From Paenibacillus sp. HGH0039 (GTDB lineage Bacteria > Bacillota > Bacilli > Paenibacillales > NBRC-103111), in NCBI RefSeq assembly GCF_000411255.1, contig NZ_KE150412.1, positions 1,989,168-2,053,167 on the forward strand: a DNA stretch of 64,000 bases. The letters are read 5' to 3'. The number at the start of each line of letters is the position of its first letter. The stretch's first letter is position 1. Position numbers and translations under genes: made by a program. This document shows, one piece after another, positions 47,701 to 55,400 of this stretch. The notes beneath the pieces are model-generated. The model was given only the letters and a program-made list of their open reading frames with translations, was not told where the DNA came from and ran no database searches.

Positions 47701-47917
47701 GGCCAAAGCCGCCCAGCTGCAGCCGGTTCCGGTCGGTGCGCTGCACGAGCTGTACGCCGACGCGGACGAGATCCCCGGCTGGGCCGCAGGCTACGTCGCC
47801 GCCGCCCAGCAGAAAGGGCTCGTGCAGGGACGCGGTCCCCGCACGTTCGACCCGCTGGGCTACACGACCCGGGCGGAAGCGGTCGCCCTGCTTCTGCGCA
47901 TGCTTGAGTCGAAGTAA
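41717..47917 (+). CDS. giant secreted SLH protein: kelch, seven Ig-like, five Ig-like, four cadherin-like repeats
   Basis: 2066 residues from the ATG at 41717; upstream in-frame codons lack a signal peptide. Signal peptide 1-28 (ends QTANA). Five or so kelch motifs follow to about residue 325 (DGRxxxxGG, each before a YDPxxNTW block), likely one propeller. Then come seven repeats with (T/S)EYSLSG, encoded from about 42.7 to 44.6 kb; five repeats with ISGTAE and a later DG (44.6-45.98 kb); four cadherin-like beta-sandwich repeats (45.98-47.16 kb); a Pro/Gly linker; and three SLH motifs (47.36-47.92 kb). It should be a wall-anchored stalk carrying a propeller at its tip, perhaps for adhesion. 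The SLH-coding end is clearly more GC-rich than the rest. Confidence 0.85.
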   Translation: MSNRLRKIWGTTVLIGGILAGWCQTANAAVMMEALPASADLPSDLAGVSASGVLNGSILVTGGQYSRNNSFAKNSYTFSPSTQTWSTYAPALNLAYHTQSEMKDGRVIITGGNAFLSGTGYVYNNLTRIYSPYTNAWTQASNLPKNMLGNSQSTLPDGRIVSVGGADSIFSPGSSTLYNNTYIYDPAANTWTEKAPLPIGIYGAAQSTLADGRILLTGGLSGYVYSFASYIYDPAADTWTKAAGLPYQYNDLFFRHAQVTLPNGKVLVMGNYNFYLYDPISNTWAQDTPSLKRLQNAKMSLTGGSVYVMGGYDENYGLNTTVYKLSFDFTAPTAPVITTSSADWSLADVTATLTAGTDADSGVKQTEYSLSGVTVLDWTPYANGDVITVSNSGETTISARTIDKAGNASSVTTAVVKVDKTAPTAPVIKGASSAWTNQNASITLTPGTDKGGSGVQRSEYKLSGGTTQDWAPYTGAVPIGTEGITTVHARTIDNVGNVSAESTADVSIDKAPPTTPSVQPAVSGWSKDNVAVTITPGTDARSGVKRTEYSLSGASTLGWTAYTGPVTVSAEGQTTVSARSVDEAGNISQLATASVSIDKTAPGAATVTPAFTSWTASGVQVTVKPGTDAGSGVYRTEYSLSGATTLSWVTYTGPVTVTAEGITTVHARVIDQAGNISTITTADVKIDRTAPGAPSISPAGTSWVSSDVLVTLTGGDSVSGLNRLEYSLSGAVTSGWKTYTGPVTVTAEGQTTLTARSFDNAGNVSQTATAVMRIDKTAPTVPAVTPGTTGWTAAASVPVTVNAGTDTGGSGVKITEYSLSGAVTKGWTAYTGPLTVTAPGQTTVIARTTDGAGNVSGEGTATVSIDRTPPAAPGITPSETGWTSASGVSVAITHGADTGGAGVSRTEFSLSGAETLGWTAYIGPLSVKAEGQTTVTARTVDKAGNVSLVSSIVVKIDRTPPGAPAITAPADQALLRNISVITGTAEPSSFVVLTIDGKAYPAVQADTAGKFTYTLPAQLADGTHTVTAAASDAAGNTSPASGTVSFTLDTAAPAVPVILFPVDGTLTKDAKPVISGTAEARSFVHIYMDGSLKADVQADSAGIWNYAGADSLKDGMHTVRVYASDKAGNNSPSTKAVTWTVDATPPPAPVVLTPADGSSTNRNQPVISGTSEPGSLVRVELDGTTSAGSATADGTGKWSLTSAAPLADGTHSLRTWAEDKAGNAGPYSGLLRFTVDTQAPAAPVILKPLADALLNTKTPKVEGHAEAGAFISVVLDGSIIHTVTSGPDGSWVYIPASALADGSHTVKASAADAAGNRSAYSAETTFRIDATAPAAPVITEPAPGTVTNVNRPLIRGTAEASVTVNVYVDGTHSGITTTGTGDSWSFSPGAALSAGTHRLTAIAVDAAGNESPLSPETAFTVVSSNAALHSLSLGGAALNETVTGSTYRYTAQVPHSVTVTSIQATAEDAQAAVRLLKNGQPVTNPVALEVGDQTFTVEITAQDGVTVTPYTVTVTRAASSEVTLSELTVTSGELTPRFDGATTVYSTTVTNDVYAVTVGAKASSSVATVTINGTAFGGNAGSLPLQLKVGSNPVTVTVTAQDGVTTQSYQLEVSRAPSSNVLLSGLILSEGSLEPAFDSGMVHYRSAVSPETASLSVTASVYEPNATLVVNGLSVVSGLPSVPLALKPGVNPITVVVTAQDGITTQSYVVDVTRQLSSNAGLTGLELSAGRLSPAFDGDTSNYALTVDYENDRTTVTASVYDPDALVTVNGVPLLSGKPSAPLALRVGANPVQVTVTAPDRQTVRTYDVLITRQSRQDSGGDSPGTSPGGTPPTEEPKPPVDPGQPQHPGEPGDTGKPGDPGIPGLPEVPGGLSCPSPPPHPVAFKDMQGHWAEKEVASAADCGIVSGFENGTFRPQEQVTRAQFTVMLTQAYAEALRQPEKPAPASGFADSASIPAWAAEAVALAQRAGIATGYGDGTFRPDAPVTRAEMLTLAAKAAQLQPVPVGALHELYADADEIPGWAAGYVAAAQQKGLVQGRGPRTFDPLGYTTRAEAVALLLRMLESK
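42702..47165 (+). repeat. three successive families of coding repeats in the kelch-SLH gene
   Basis: Seven units of about 270 bases, five of about 275 and four of about 290 lie in order, each family distinct in sequence. Within a family the units differ at many positions, so the array is not a recent expansion. Confidence 0.75.
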
Positions 47918-48208
47918 GCGACGGGGCTCGTCCGGCGACCGACGTGACGCTTTGAGGAACTGCCGGCCGCAGCCGCGCCTGTCGAAGACGGCGAGAACGC
48001 GGACGGCTGTGCACAAGCTCGCAGGCATGAAGGTCGTCACCCGTCACGACAACGTGGGATTCGACCGCCGTGCAGTACCGCAACGCGCGCCTGGAATTCG
48101 CGCACATAGAAATACGCGGACAGAGGTACGCGGAGCCGCAGAAGGCATTCTCCGCTGCCGGCTCGCATTTTCGAAGCGAGGCCCGACCTGCTTCGCGCGT
48201 TCAAAAGC
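47918..48208. other. GC-rich intergenic stretch with no gene
   Basis: The high GC of the SLH coding end continues past the stop to the terminator at 48209. No reading frame here has a ribosome site or recognisable product. Confidence 0.4.
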
Positions 48209-48244
48209 AAAGGCTGCCGAGTAAACCCGGCAGCCTTTTTTTAT
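48209..48244 (+). terminator. intrinsic terminator of the kelch-SLH gene
   Basis: AAGGCTGCCG and CGGCAGCCTT pair around a short loop, followed by a T run; the A run on the left may allow use from the other side. Confidence 0.85.
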
Positions 48245-48351
48245 ACACATAGTTCCTAAGACCTAATAAATATCCCGCAAAACCTCAACCTTGCACCTGC
48301 CTCTGCCGATAAATAAGGAATATACCTTACATTCTTTGGGAGAGATCTTTC

Positions 48352-49614
48352 ATGAAAAAAAACGCAGCTCTGGGTACCCTCATTATTATGAGCCTGCTCA
48401 TCGCCATCGGCGTGCTGGGGTACCAGCTTTATCAGAAATCTCAAGGCCTGAAAGCCAGCGTGAAACCGGCTGCTTCCAACCCGCCCGTAGAGGCCCAAAC
48501 TCCGGCTCAGGCCGGCGGCAAACAGGAAGAGCAGGCCAGCCTTGTGCTTGCGTTCGAGCAAGCCTTGTATGCGGCGGAACGTTCGGCAGGCGAAGCCAAA
48601 AAAGAAGCCGATCGGGAAATCGGCAAGATGAACCAGAATGTGATGCCGGATTCGGCGGTCATTTTGAAAGCCTATGATCAATTTTCGAACGTAGCGGAAA
48701 AAGTCCGGAAGATTCCCGTTCCGGCAGGACTCAACCCTGCCATGACAACCGAGCTGGAAGCCGCCAAAGAGAAGTACGCCCAGGCTTACGACCACAAAGC
48801 CCAAGGCATGTATTCGCTGATGGACTATATCAACACGACCAAAGCCGGATCTGCCGTAACCTACGGGGATCATATTAAGCAAGCGGACGCCCTGCTGTTT
48901 GACTCCGTCGGTACCGTCATCGCCATGCAGCAAAAGCTCGGAGTCGACTTTTCCAAAAAAGAGACGCCCGCTCAGAAGACCCAAACGGCCGCGCAGGAAC
49001 CTGTGTCGAGTCCGTCGGCGGGCTCCTCCGAAGCATCCTCAAGCAAGGACGGTTCCGCGTCAGCGAAGCCGGCATCGCCATCGACAGACAAGTCGACATC
49101 GTCACCCGCAGCAGCCGCTAAGCCCGTACCGTCACCATCGGCAGCGCCGAAACCGTCGCAGGCTCCAAGTTCCGCAGCTCCGGCCGCGCAGGCCCAAGAG
49201 CCGCTTTCCATAGCCGGCATGAAAAAAGGCTATTTCGGCGGCATCGAATTCGGACTCGGCACGGACTTCAAAGACGTCGTGGCCAAGTGGGGCAAAGTCA
49301 AACAAGACCAGCATCGGGAAGGCGGCGCAGGCTACCTGTACAAACCTTGCAATTGTTCTATTTTTGTCGGGAAGCAAAATAAAATTTCAGCCATTGAGCT
49401 CAATACGCCCATGACCCTGCAAAAAGTCATCGACCGGCTCGGCAAACCTTGGCAGGAAGGATGGGACCCGATGGATGACTCTTACATGTTGGTTTACCAG
49501 TTTAGCGGGAACAAGGAGCTTTACGTCGAGACTCAAGTCACAACTGACAATCCCGACGCTCCCCCGCCTCCGCGCAGCGCCAAAACCGCACGCATTAGCC
49601 TGATTCAGAAATGA
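48352..49614 (+). CDS. membrane-anchored protein with a C-terminal DUF4309-like domain
   Basis: 420 residues. Residues 5-24 form an uncleaved membrane anchor. Residues 50-205 are helical and may be coiled coil. A long Ser/Ala/Pro linker (about 210-285) resembles wall-spanning linkers. The last 130 residues contain FGGIEFGLGTDFKDVVAKWGKV and TLQKVIDRLGKPW, the two half-motifs expected of DUF4309 proteins, whose function is unknown. GGGAGAG precedes the ATG. The very end of this gene and its terminator have a decayed copy about 450 bases downstream. Confidence 0.6.
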   Translation: MKKNAALGTLIIMSLLIAIGVLGYQLYQKSQGLKASVKPAASNPPVEAQTPAQAGGKQEEQASLVLAFEQALYAAERSAGEAKKEADREIGKMNQNVMPDSAVILKAYDQFSNVAEKVRKIPVPAGLNPAMTTELEAAKEKYAQAYDHKAQGMYSLMDYINTTKAGSAVTYGDHIKQADALLFDSVGTVIAMQQKLGVDFSKKETPAQKTQTAAQEPVSSPSAGSSEASSSKDGSASAKPASPSTDKSTSSPAAAAKPVPSPSAAPKPSQAPSSAAPAAQAQEPLSIAGMKKGYFGGIEFGLGTDFKDVVAKWGKVKQDQHREGGAGYLYKPCNCSIFVGKQNKISAIELNTPMTLQKVIDRLGKPWQEGWDPMDDSYMLVYQFSGNKELYVETQVTTDNPDAPPPPRSAKTARISLIQK

Positions 49615-49680
49615 ACGAATCTGCACAAAAAAAGGAGCTTCGGAGTTTCAGTTTATCTGAGACTCTGAAGCTCTTTTTTT
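49591..49680 (+). repeat. gene-end plus terminator, intact copy of a diverged pair
   Basis: This segment (last codons, stop and terminator) aligns base for base, with few gaps, to 50048-50142. Confidence 0.65.
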
Positions 49681-49682
49681 GT
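49623..49682 (+). terminator. intrinsic terminator of the DUF4309-like gene
   Basis: GAGCTTCGGAGTTTCAG pairs with CTGAGACTCTGAAGCTC and is followed by seven T. Confidence 0.88.
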
Positions 49683-49741
49683 TAAAGGAACTTCTCGATA
49701 AGACAGGCCTCCACCATCGACATCCGTTCTTCGTAGCCTGC

Positions 49742-49772
49742 ATTTCAATCCACGCACCTGTAAGGGGTGGAC
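49742..49772 (-). CRISPR. solitary type I-C-like CRISPR repeat (relic, no array)
   Basis: On the minus strand the last 17 bases, GGTGCGTGGATTGAAAT, equal the 3' end of the type I-C repeat known from B. halodurans, and the start GTC with a GC-rich hairpin half fits at 31 bases. No second copy lies one spacer length away on either side and no cas gene is in the window. Confidence 0.55.
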
Positions 49773-50047
49773 TCCGTTTTTTAACCAAAAAATGGCCCAA
49801 AACGATTTACTACCAAAAATAATATAGAGTTTAACTCTTCTATCCCGAACAAAAAAATACCTTATTATGTTTAAATCCCTTTTTATAGATAAAATTCGAA
49901 TCATCCTAGTAAATCATGTTCACTTCCCCTTCGCACTAGAGAAAGAGCAGAACTTCGAGATCAAGCGATACCTTAATGCCGATGATACGCTCTACCTTGG
50001 TTTTATACTGATTGTCCAATCAAAAAAACTTTAGATTCTGCGCCCCT

Positions 50048-50142
50048 CAGGATAGCCCTGATTCTTAAATAAGCGATACGCATAAAAAGGAAGGAAGGGC
50101 TCCGGAGTTTCAATTTGTCTGGGATTGTAGAGCTCCTTTTTT
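50048..50142 (+). pseudogene. decayed copy of the DUF4309-like gene tail and its terminator
   Basis: Coding tail ARG-Ile-Ala-Leu-Ile-Leu-Lys-stop parallels Arg-Ile-Ser-Leu-Ile-Gln-Lys-stop of the intact gene. The following spacer and the CGGAGTTTCA-containing hairpin match too, but the hairpin has lost several pairs. It suggests a former tandem paralogue of which only the end remains. Confidence 0.55.
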
Positions 50143-50186
50143 AATAATGGTAGGAACATAAGATTAACATAATTCGGCACCCTGTT

Positions 50187-50639
50187 TTACTTGCCTGTAC
50201 TTGTTTTTGTCACTTTCTCTACTTTCCAAGTATCTTCATTTTTTACTAGCTCAATCGTGTACGAAATACCGGTACCCATCCTTTTGGTCGAATTCACGGT
50301 AACTTTATCTGAGGTTGTTTTACTAAGGCGAATGCCAAGTGCCAGATCGTTTCTCCCATAGATAAAATCTTCGGGGAGTTGCTGAACCGACGCATTGTAC
50401 CTTTGAGCCACACGCTCGAACAATTTTTTCCTTTCTGTTTCACTTATTGCTTCTAAAGTTTCTTTGCTATAGCTCACACCGGTAAATTGGTTGTTATAGT
50501 TGGCGTCTTGCTCGATTGTGGCTACGGTTGATAAAAATAATATTTCGCCGACATCAATAGGGTCTTTGCCGCTAGAACATCCTATCAGATTGAGACCTGT
50601 TAACGAAAAACACATGAAAATTAGAAGTATTCTTTTCAT
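50187..50639 (-). CDS. small lipoprotein of unknown function
   Basis: 150 residues. A lipoprotein signal (KRILLIFMCFSLTGLNLIGC) places the lipidated cysteine at residue 21. The mature part has DNKYxx-free, weakly structured sequence with SETERKKLFERVAQRY and a C-terminal ISYTIELVKNEDTWKVEKV, the strand pattern of NTF2/DUF4878-like stress-lipoprotein folds. No family is assigned with confidence. The gene is AT-rich, unlike the long genes around the island, which suggests separate origin or weaker selection. The decayed terminator at 50083-50142 lies beyond its stop on the other strand. Confidence 0.6.
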   Translation of the reverse strand: MKRILLIFMCFSLTGLNLIGCSSGKDPIDVGEILFLSTVATIEQDANYNNQFTGVSYSKETLEAISETERKKLFERVAQRYNASVQQLPEDFIYGRNDLALGIRLSKTTSDKVTVNSTKRMGTGISYTIELVKNEDTWKVEKVTKTSTGK

Positions 50640-50784
50640 TATTTTCCCTCTCCCCTATATGAAATAGGCACATTCGGACAATCTTTGTTTAAAATCAGGT
50701 TAAATTAATAGTCCCATAATTATTCGAAAAATATTATGAACACAGAATACATTTTAAAGCTATCAAATCATTTCGAGTAAATAG
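50640..50784. other. AT-rich non-coding segment
   Basis: No gene or clear signal is seen, apart from a possible promoter for the lipoprotein gene. Confidence 0.3.
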
Positions 50785-50993
50785 ATACTATTTACTTTAT
50801 TTGTAAAACAAACAGTTATCTATGATGGATCTTTTGACGATAACAAAGCCTCTTCTGCAAGACTTGATGAACTTCGTATGGGTTCGGTTGGTAATACTTA
50901 TACAATTGAAATTCAAGGAATGGCTTTGGTGCCTATAATACTAAGCTTACACAAAAATCAATTTATTACGATTTGTGGTATTCTTATAATTAA
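50785..50993 (+). pseudogene. frameshifted remnant of an unknown gene's 3' end
   Basis: A coding-like stretch (TVIYDGSFDDNKASSARL, then GNTYTIEIQ) runs in one frame to about 50919 and continues in another as FGAYNTKLTQKSIYYDLWY to a stop at 50991. The shift is at GGAATGGC (50917-50924) and fits loss of one G. There is no start: an in-frame stop lies at 50782. The parent family is not recognised. A terminator follows 14 bases later. Confidence 0.6.
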
Positions 50994-51007
50994 GAATTTT
51001 GCTAAAC

Positions 51008-51047
51008 GGGGGCGCAAGGATCCAGTAAATCCATGTGTGCCCCTTTT
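51008..51047 (+). terminator. intrinsic terminator behind the remnant gene
   Basis: GGGGGCGCA pairs with TGTGCCCC, and an inner GGAT with ATCC, followed by TTTT. It supports the reading of 50785-50993 as the end of a once-real gene. Confidence 0.65.
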
Positions 51048-51074
51048 CTATTAGTTTTGCAGGAGGTGAAGATA

Positions 51075-51269
51075 ATTAGAAAACTATTTCTAACATTAAC
51101 CGTTATATTTATGCTCCTTCGTGAAGAGATTACCTTGATGATGCTATATGTAAAAGATGAGACTACTTTTTGGGGTCTCAGTTTATCAAATGCTTCTATT
51201 TATTCTCATGTATTCGCCCTCGCGGCCATTTTATGTTTAATTGGATTTTTAAGGTCCAAGCCGGATTAA
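51075..51269 (+). CDS. putative small membrane protein with a non-standard start
   Basis: About 64 residues with two hydrophobic helices (KLFLTLTVIFMLL and SHVFALAAILCLIGFL). A near-perfect AGGAGGTGA site (51061-51069) sits where the start should be at 51072-51075, but the codons there are ATA and ATT. ATT is used by a few bacterial genes; otherwise the start has mutated. Alternatively GTG at 51066, inside the site, or a far upstream ATG. Function unknown. It may be intact or part of the local decay. Confidence 0.35.
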   Translation: MRKLFLTLTVIFMLLREEITLMMLYVKDETTFWGLSLSNASIYSHVFALAAILCLIGFLRSKPD

Positions 51270-51469
51270 TAAATCAACTACATGCGGTCTCATCGAGAAC
51301 GGCCTCTTTCAATTTAGCAGTTCATTTCTTTGTTAGATCATCGTCAGCTTCGCCTTCAATCTGCCTTACGCCGCTTTTTTACATTGTCCATACTTTAAAC
51401 GTCCTTGTGTATAGTTTGCCCAAAGGTATATTATGGGTGGATTGACGAAAGGAGTTGTTACCTGAATAG
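51270..51469. other. AT-rich intergenic segment before the nuclease-family gene
   Basis: It contains AAAGGAG at 51448-51454, 15 bases before the ATG at 51470. No other signal is clear. Confidence 0.3.
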
Positions 51470-52270
51470 ATGACGAATAGCAAAAACTTGACTGCCATGA
51501 CATTCAATTTACGCGTAAATGTGCTCTCCGACGGCAGCAACGCCTGGCCACACCGCGAACATCTCGCAGCGGACGCGATTCTTCGTTCCAATGCTCATCT
51601 GGTCGGGACCCAGGAAGGGACGGCCGCTATGCTGGAGGATTTGGATGTGCGCCTGCCCGGCTACAGCCGGATCGGGAACGGACGCCTTGGAGAAGCGGAA
51701 GCCAAACTGCACAATGACGAATACTGCGCGATCTATTACCAACACGAAGCGCTGACGCTGATTAAGCACGGACAATTTTGGCTGTCGGAGACGCCTGATG
51801 AACAGGGAAGCCTGGGCTGGGACAGCAGCTATCCGCGTATCTGCACGTGGGGCTGCTTTGAGAGCAAGGAGCATCCGGGCTCTCGGTTTTATGCGTTTAA
51901 CACGCATTTCGATCATTTGGGACAAATGGCGCGGGAAGAAAGCGCAAAGCTCCTTCTAGAGCGTATCCGGGCATGCCGTGAGGAAGAGAACGCCCCGGCG
52001 CTGCTTATGGGCGATCTCAACGCCGAACCGGACAATCGCGCTATCGGGCTGCTGCGAGAGCAGTTGCAGGATGCCTACACGCTTCTGGAAGAGCCGGTCG
52101 GCCGGACCTTCCATGATTTTGAGGGCGGTACCGATGGCGAGCCTATCGATTATATTTTCGCCACGCAGGATATAGAGAGGATCCGGACCACTGTGGATCG
52201 CGAACAGCGTGGCGGAGCTTATCCTTCCGACCATTATCCGGTTGCGCTCATTTTGGGAGTTGAGGGCTAG
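51470..52270 (+). CDS. endonuclease/exonuclease/phosphatase family protein
   Basis: 266 residues covering the whole EEP fold: MTFNLRV (10-16), VGTQEG with the metal-binding glutamate near 49, FNTHFDH, GDLNAEP, DYIF and SDHYPV at the end with the catalytic histidine. Members cleave phosphodiesters in nucleic acids, lipids or small molecules. The sequence of the acceptor loops does not settle which, and there is no signal peptide. A stop codon in frame lies directly before the ATG, so it cannot start earlier. It ends at the AT-rich island border and has normal GC. Confidence 0.85.
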   Translation: MTNSKNLTAMTFNLRVNVLSDGSNAWPHREHLAADAILRSNAHLVGTQEGTAAMLEDLDVRLPGYSRIGNGRLGEAEAKLHNDEYCAIYYQHEALTLIKHGQFWLSETPDEQGSLGWDSSYPRICTWGCFESKEHPGSRFYAFNTHFDHLGQMAREESAKLLLERIRACREEENAPALLMGDLNAEPDNRAIGLLREQLQDAYTLLEEPVGRTFHDFEGGTDGEPIDYIFATQDIERIRTTVDREQRGGAYPSDHYPVALILGVEG

Positions 52271-52340
52271 GCCGTTGCGGCTGGAAGGTTGGTATCTTGG
52301 TTCTCGTGTGCAGGGAATACTATGGGCATGATCGTTAAAA

Positions 52341-52378
52341 AAGCAGCCTATCCGGTAATCGGACAGGCTGCTTTTTTT
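52341..52378. terminator. bidirectional intrinsic terminator
   Basis: AAGCAGCCTATCCG pairs with CGGACAGGCTGCTT (one mismatch), with A and T runs on both sides. It serves the EEP gene and the convergent SLH gene. Confidence 0.88.
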
Positions 52379-52499
52379 GTGTTTGTTGTGTTCATTTTAG
52401 CTTTAGCATTTTTTCCTTTGTTGAACGACTTGGCTGCATGTCTGGCAGCCTCATCAGCTAGACGGACTGCCTACGCGCCAAGCTGCTGCATCAGCCCGC

Positions 52500-55400
52500 C
52501 TATGAGCTCAGCAGCTTCGCCAGGCGTACCAGCAGAACGGCCGCTTCGGCCCGTGTCGCCTTCTCGTTCGGAGCGAAGCGGTTCCCGCTCCGGCCGTCGA
52601 TCAGGCCGCGTTCTGCAGACATCTGCACGTAAGGCCGGGCCCATGCCGGGATATCGGCCTCATCCGCGAAAGCAGCGGCTTTTCCACCTCCGGCCGCAGA
52701 GCCGTTCACGGCTTTGGCCAGCATCACGGCCAGCTCCGCACGCGTGACGGACGCTCCAGGACGGAACGTTCCGTCGTCGTAGCCGCTCACGATGCCGTTG
52801 GCGGCTGCATCCGCTACCGCCCGGACAGCCCAGGCGGGGATGGCGCCTCCATCGGCGAAGGGGAGCGGCGTTTTTGCCGCCGCATCTGTTGACGTCTTAC
52901 CCGCCGTCTCCGCATCCTTCAACAGCCGCTCCAGCATCACGATCCATTCGGCCCGGTTGATTGTCGCGTCCGGATGAAACGTACCGTCCTCGTAGCCGTC
53001 TACGAGACCGAGAACAACGGCCCGGCCGATATCCGCTTCCGCCCAGTGCCCGGAAATATCGGCAAACCGGCTCCCGCCGCCCGCTCCAGGCTCGGCGCCC
53101 GGATCCGGTTTGGTACCCGGATCCGGTGGTGTGCCCGTGCCAGTCCCGGACCCGGAATCCGGCTTCGTTCCGGGACCGGCTCCGCCCTGCCCGGCAGCCT
53201 TCCGTGTAACCTTCAGCTTATACTCCCGGGTGGAGCCGTCTTCCGCCTGAACGGCAATTTTAAATACGTTGACGCCCTCACTCAAAGAAGCCGCATATTC
53301 CCCGCTGGCCGATCCCACATTCTGTCCGTTGACGGCGGCTCTAGCTGCGGAATCCATCGTCTTATACCGGATAACGCCACGGTCCGTCTCCGACTCGGCT
53401 GCATAATCACTCACTCCCGGCTGGAAGCCCGGCGTCAGCGCAGCTTCCTTCTCTCCCGCCGTAAAACGCAGCTCCTGCAGCCTGCTCTCCGCCGACAGCG
53501 ACGGTGAAGACCCCGACGAACCTCCCGAAGCAGGCACAGCGAGAGTTCGGACCGTTCCGGCAAGCTCGGTGCTGCCGTTCCCCGCTTCGTCCTTGGCCTT
53601 CACGGCAAATGAGTACAGCGTGTCGCCCGTCAAACCGGTCGCCCGGTAGCTGTACGTATCCGCGCTGACCGTCGTCAGCAGCGCACCGTTCCTATACAGC
53701 TCATATCCCGTAACGGCTCTGTTGTCCGCCGCCTCCGGCCAGCCTACGTTCACGCTGGAAGACGTAACGCTCGAGAGAGCCAGCACTCCGCCCGCAGGCC
53801 AGACCGGCGCTTCCGCATCCGGCGACACTCCCTTCGTCAGCGTCACCGTCAGGGCGGCACCGGCATCTTTCGCCGATTCGTTCCCTGCCGCATCCGTCGC
53901 CGTAATCACGTAAACGTAGCTTCCCGGGGCAAGGTCCCCGATATCGGCTGCAGGCACGGAACCGTCCGCGCTGCTGGTCCCCAGGGCCACGGCAGTCCCC
54001 AGCTCACCCGCGCCCACGATGCCGTCCTTATCGGTATCTGTCCACGGATACGCTTTTACAATCGCTCCCGCTTCACCTACAGCCCCGGCCGCTCCATACA
54101 GGCGATCCGGCGTTCCCGCATAGTTATCCATGACGCCGAATTTAGCTACATCCACCACAGGTGGCGTCGTATCCGGCACCGCCTCGTCCTCCCGGATCGT
54201 CACGACCGCTTCGTCCGGTGACCCGATTACGTAGCCGTTCGCCGGATTGCTCAGCTTGACGGTGAAGGTTTTGTCCCCTTCGTAGACCTGGTTGTCCATA
54301 ACCGTGATCGGGTAGTTCCGGCTCGTTTCACCGTCCTGCAGCACAACAACCTCATCAACCACCGCATAATCTTTACCCGCCACGGCTGTTCCATCCGTCG
54401 TCCGGATTCGGACTGAAGTTTGGCCCGTCGAGGAACCTGCCCGTTTTATCGTCACGTTGGCCGTTCCGCCGTTCTCAGCCGTTTCGGACGTGTCCGAAGC
54501 CAGAGAGAAAGTCCCTTCTGCTTTACTATTCATAACGTATATCGACGTATGCGAAGAAGTGCTGCTCGCCAGAACAATATCCGACCGGCCGTCCCCGTTA
54601 AACTCTCCCGTCTCCAGGTAAAAAGCATAAGGCGGATACGGATAACTTATCGGTGATCGAAACGTTCCGTCTCCGTTGCCCATTAATACGGCAAAATCTT
54701 GGGCTTGCGTTTGGCCAAGAATATCTAGGTGTCCGTCGCCGTCGAAATCCCCAAGCGCGACTTTGAGCGGGTAGTTCCCCGCCGGATACACAACCGCTTG
54801 TCCGAATCCTCCGCCTGCCGAACCGAGCAGCACCGCAATCCCATGATCTCCGTTGGCGGCAAAAACCAGATCCTTCAGGCCGTCTCCATTGAGATCGGCT
54901 GCTTTCATTCTGTTGGGGGACGAGCCCGCCGCATAATCAACCCGGCTGAATTGAGTGCCGGTTCCGTCATTTTTCAAAATACTGACCGTGTTGCTTCCGG
55001 AATTCGCGACGGCAAGGTCCGTTTTCCCATCGCCATCCATATCCCAAGCCGCAAGACTTCTCGGGTATGCACCGACAGGAATGGAAGCTCCGGGCACAAA
55101 ATTCCCGCTCCCACCGATGTTAAACAGAATCGAAACCGAGCCGGATACATTATTGACTACGGCCAAATCCGGAAAACCGTCTCCGTTCAAATCCGCCGCC
55201 GCAATCCCGGAGGCTTCCGGGCCGACACCCGCAACGCTACCCCATGTCCGGAACGTCCCGTCCCCGTTGCCTTTCAGGATACTTACCGTGTTGTCCATAA
55301 AATTGGCAACCGCCAAATCCGGGCGATGATCCCCATCCAAATCCGCAATAGCAACCGCTCGCGGATTGCTTCCTACCGCAAAACTTGCCGGCGCTCCAAA

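Larger units (their letters stand above)
49683..50186. other. AT-rich relic region with an orphan CRISPR repeat and decayed coding tail
   Basis: No intact gene is certain. A 55-codon frame from an ATG at 49867 to 50034 has no ribosome site; its end shifts frame at a run of seven A (50022-50028) into a tail that ends RIALILK before a stop at about 50065, like RISLIQK of the upstream gene. See the separate repeat and CRISPR entries. Confidence 0.5.

Noticed and set aside
47918..48250. Short GC-rich frames on both strands after the kelch-SLH gene
   Set aside because: They arise from high GC, lack ribosome sites and run through the terminator.
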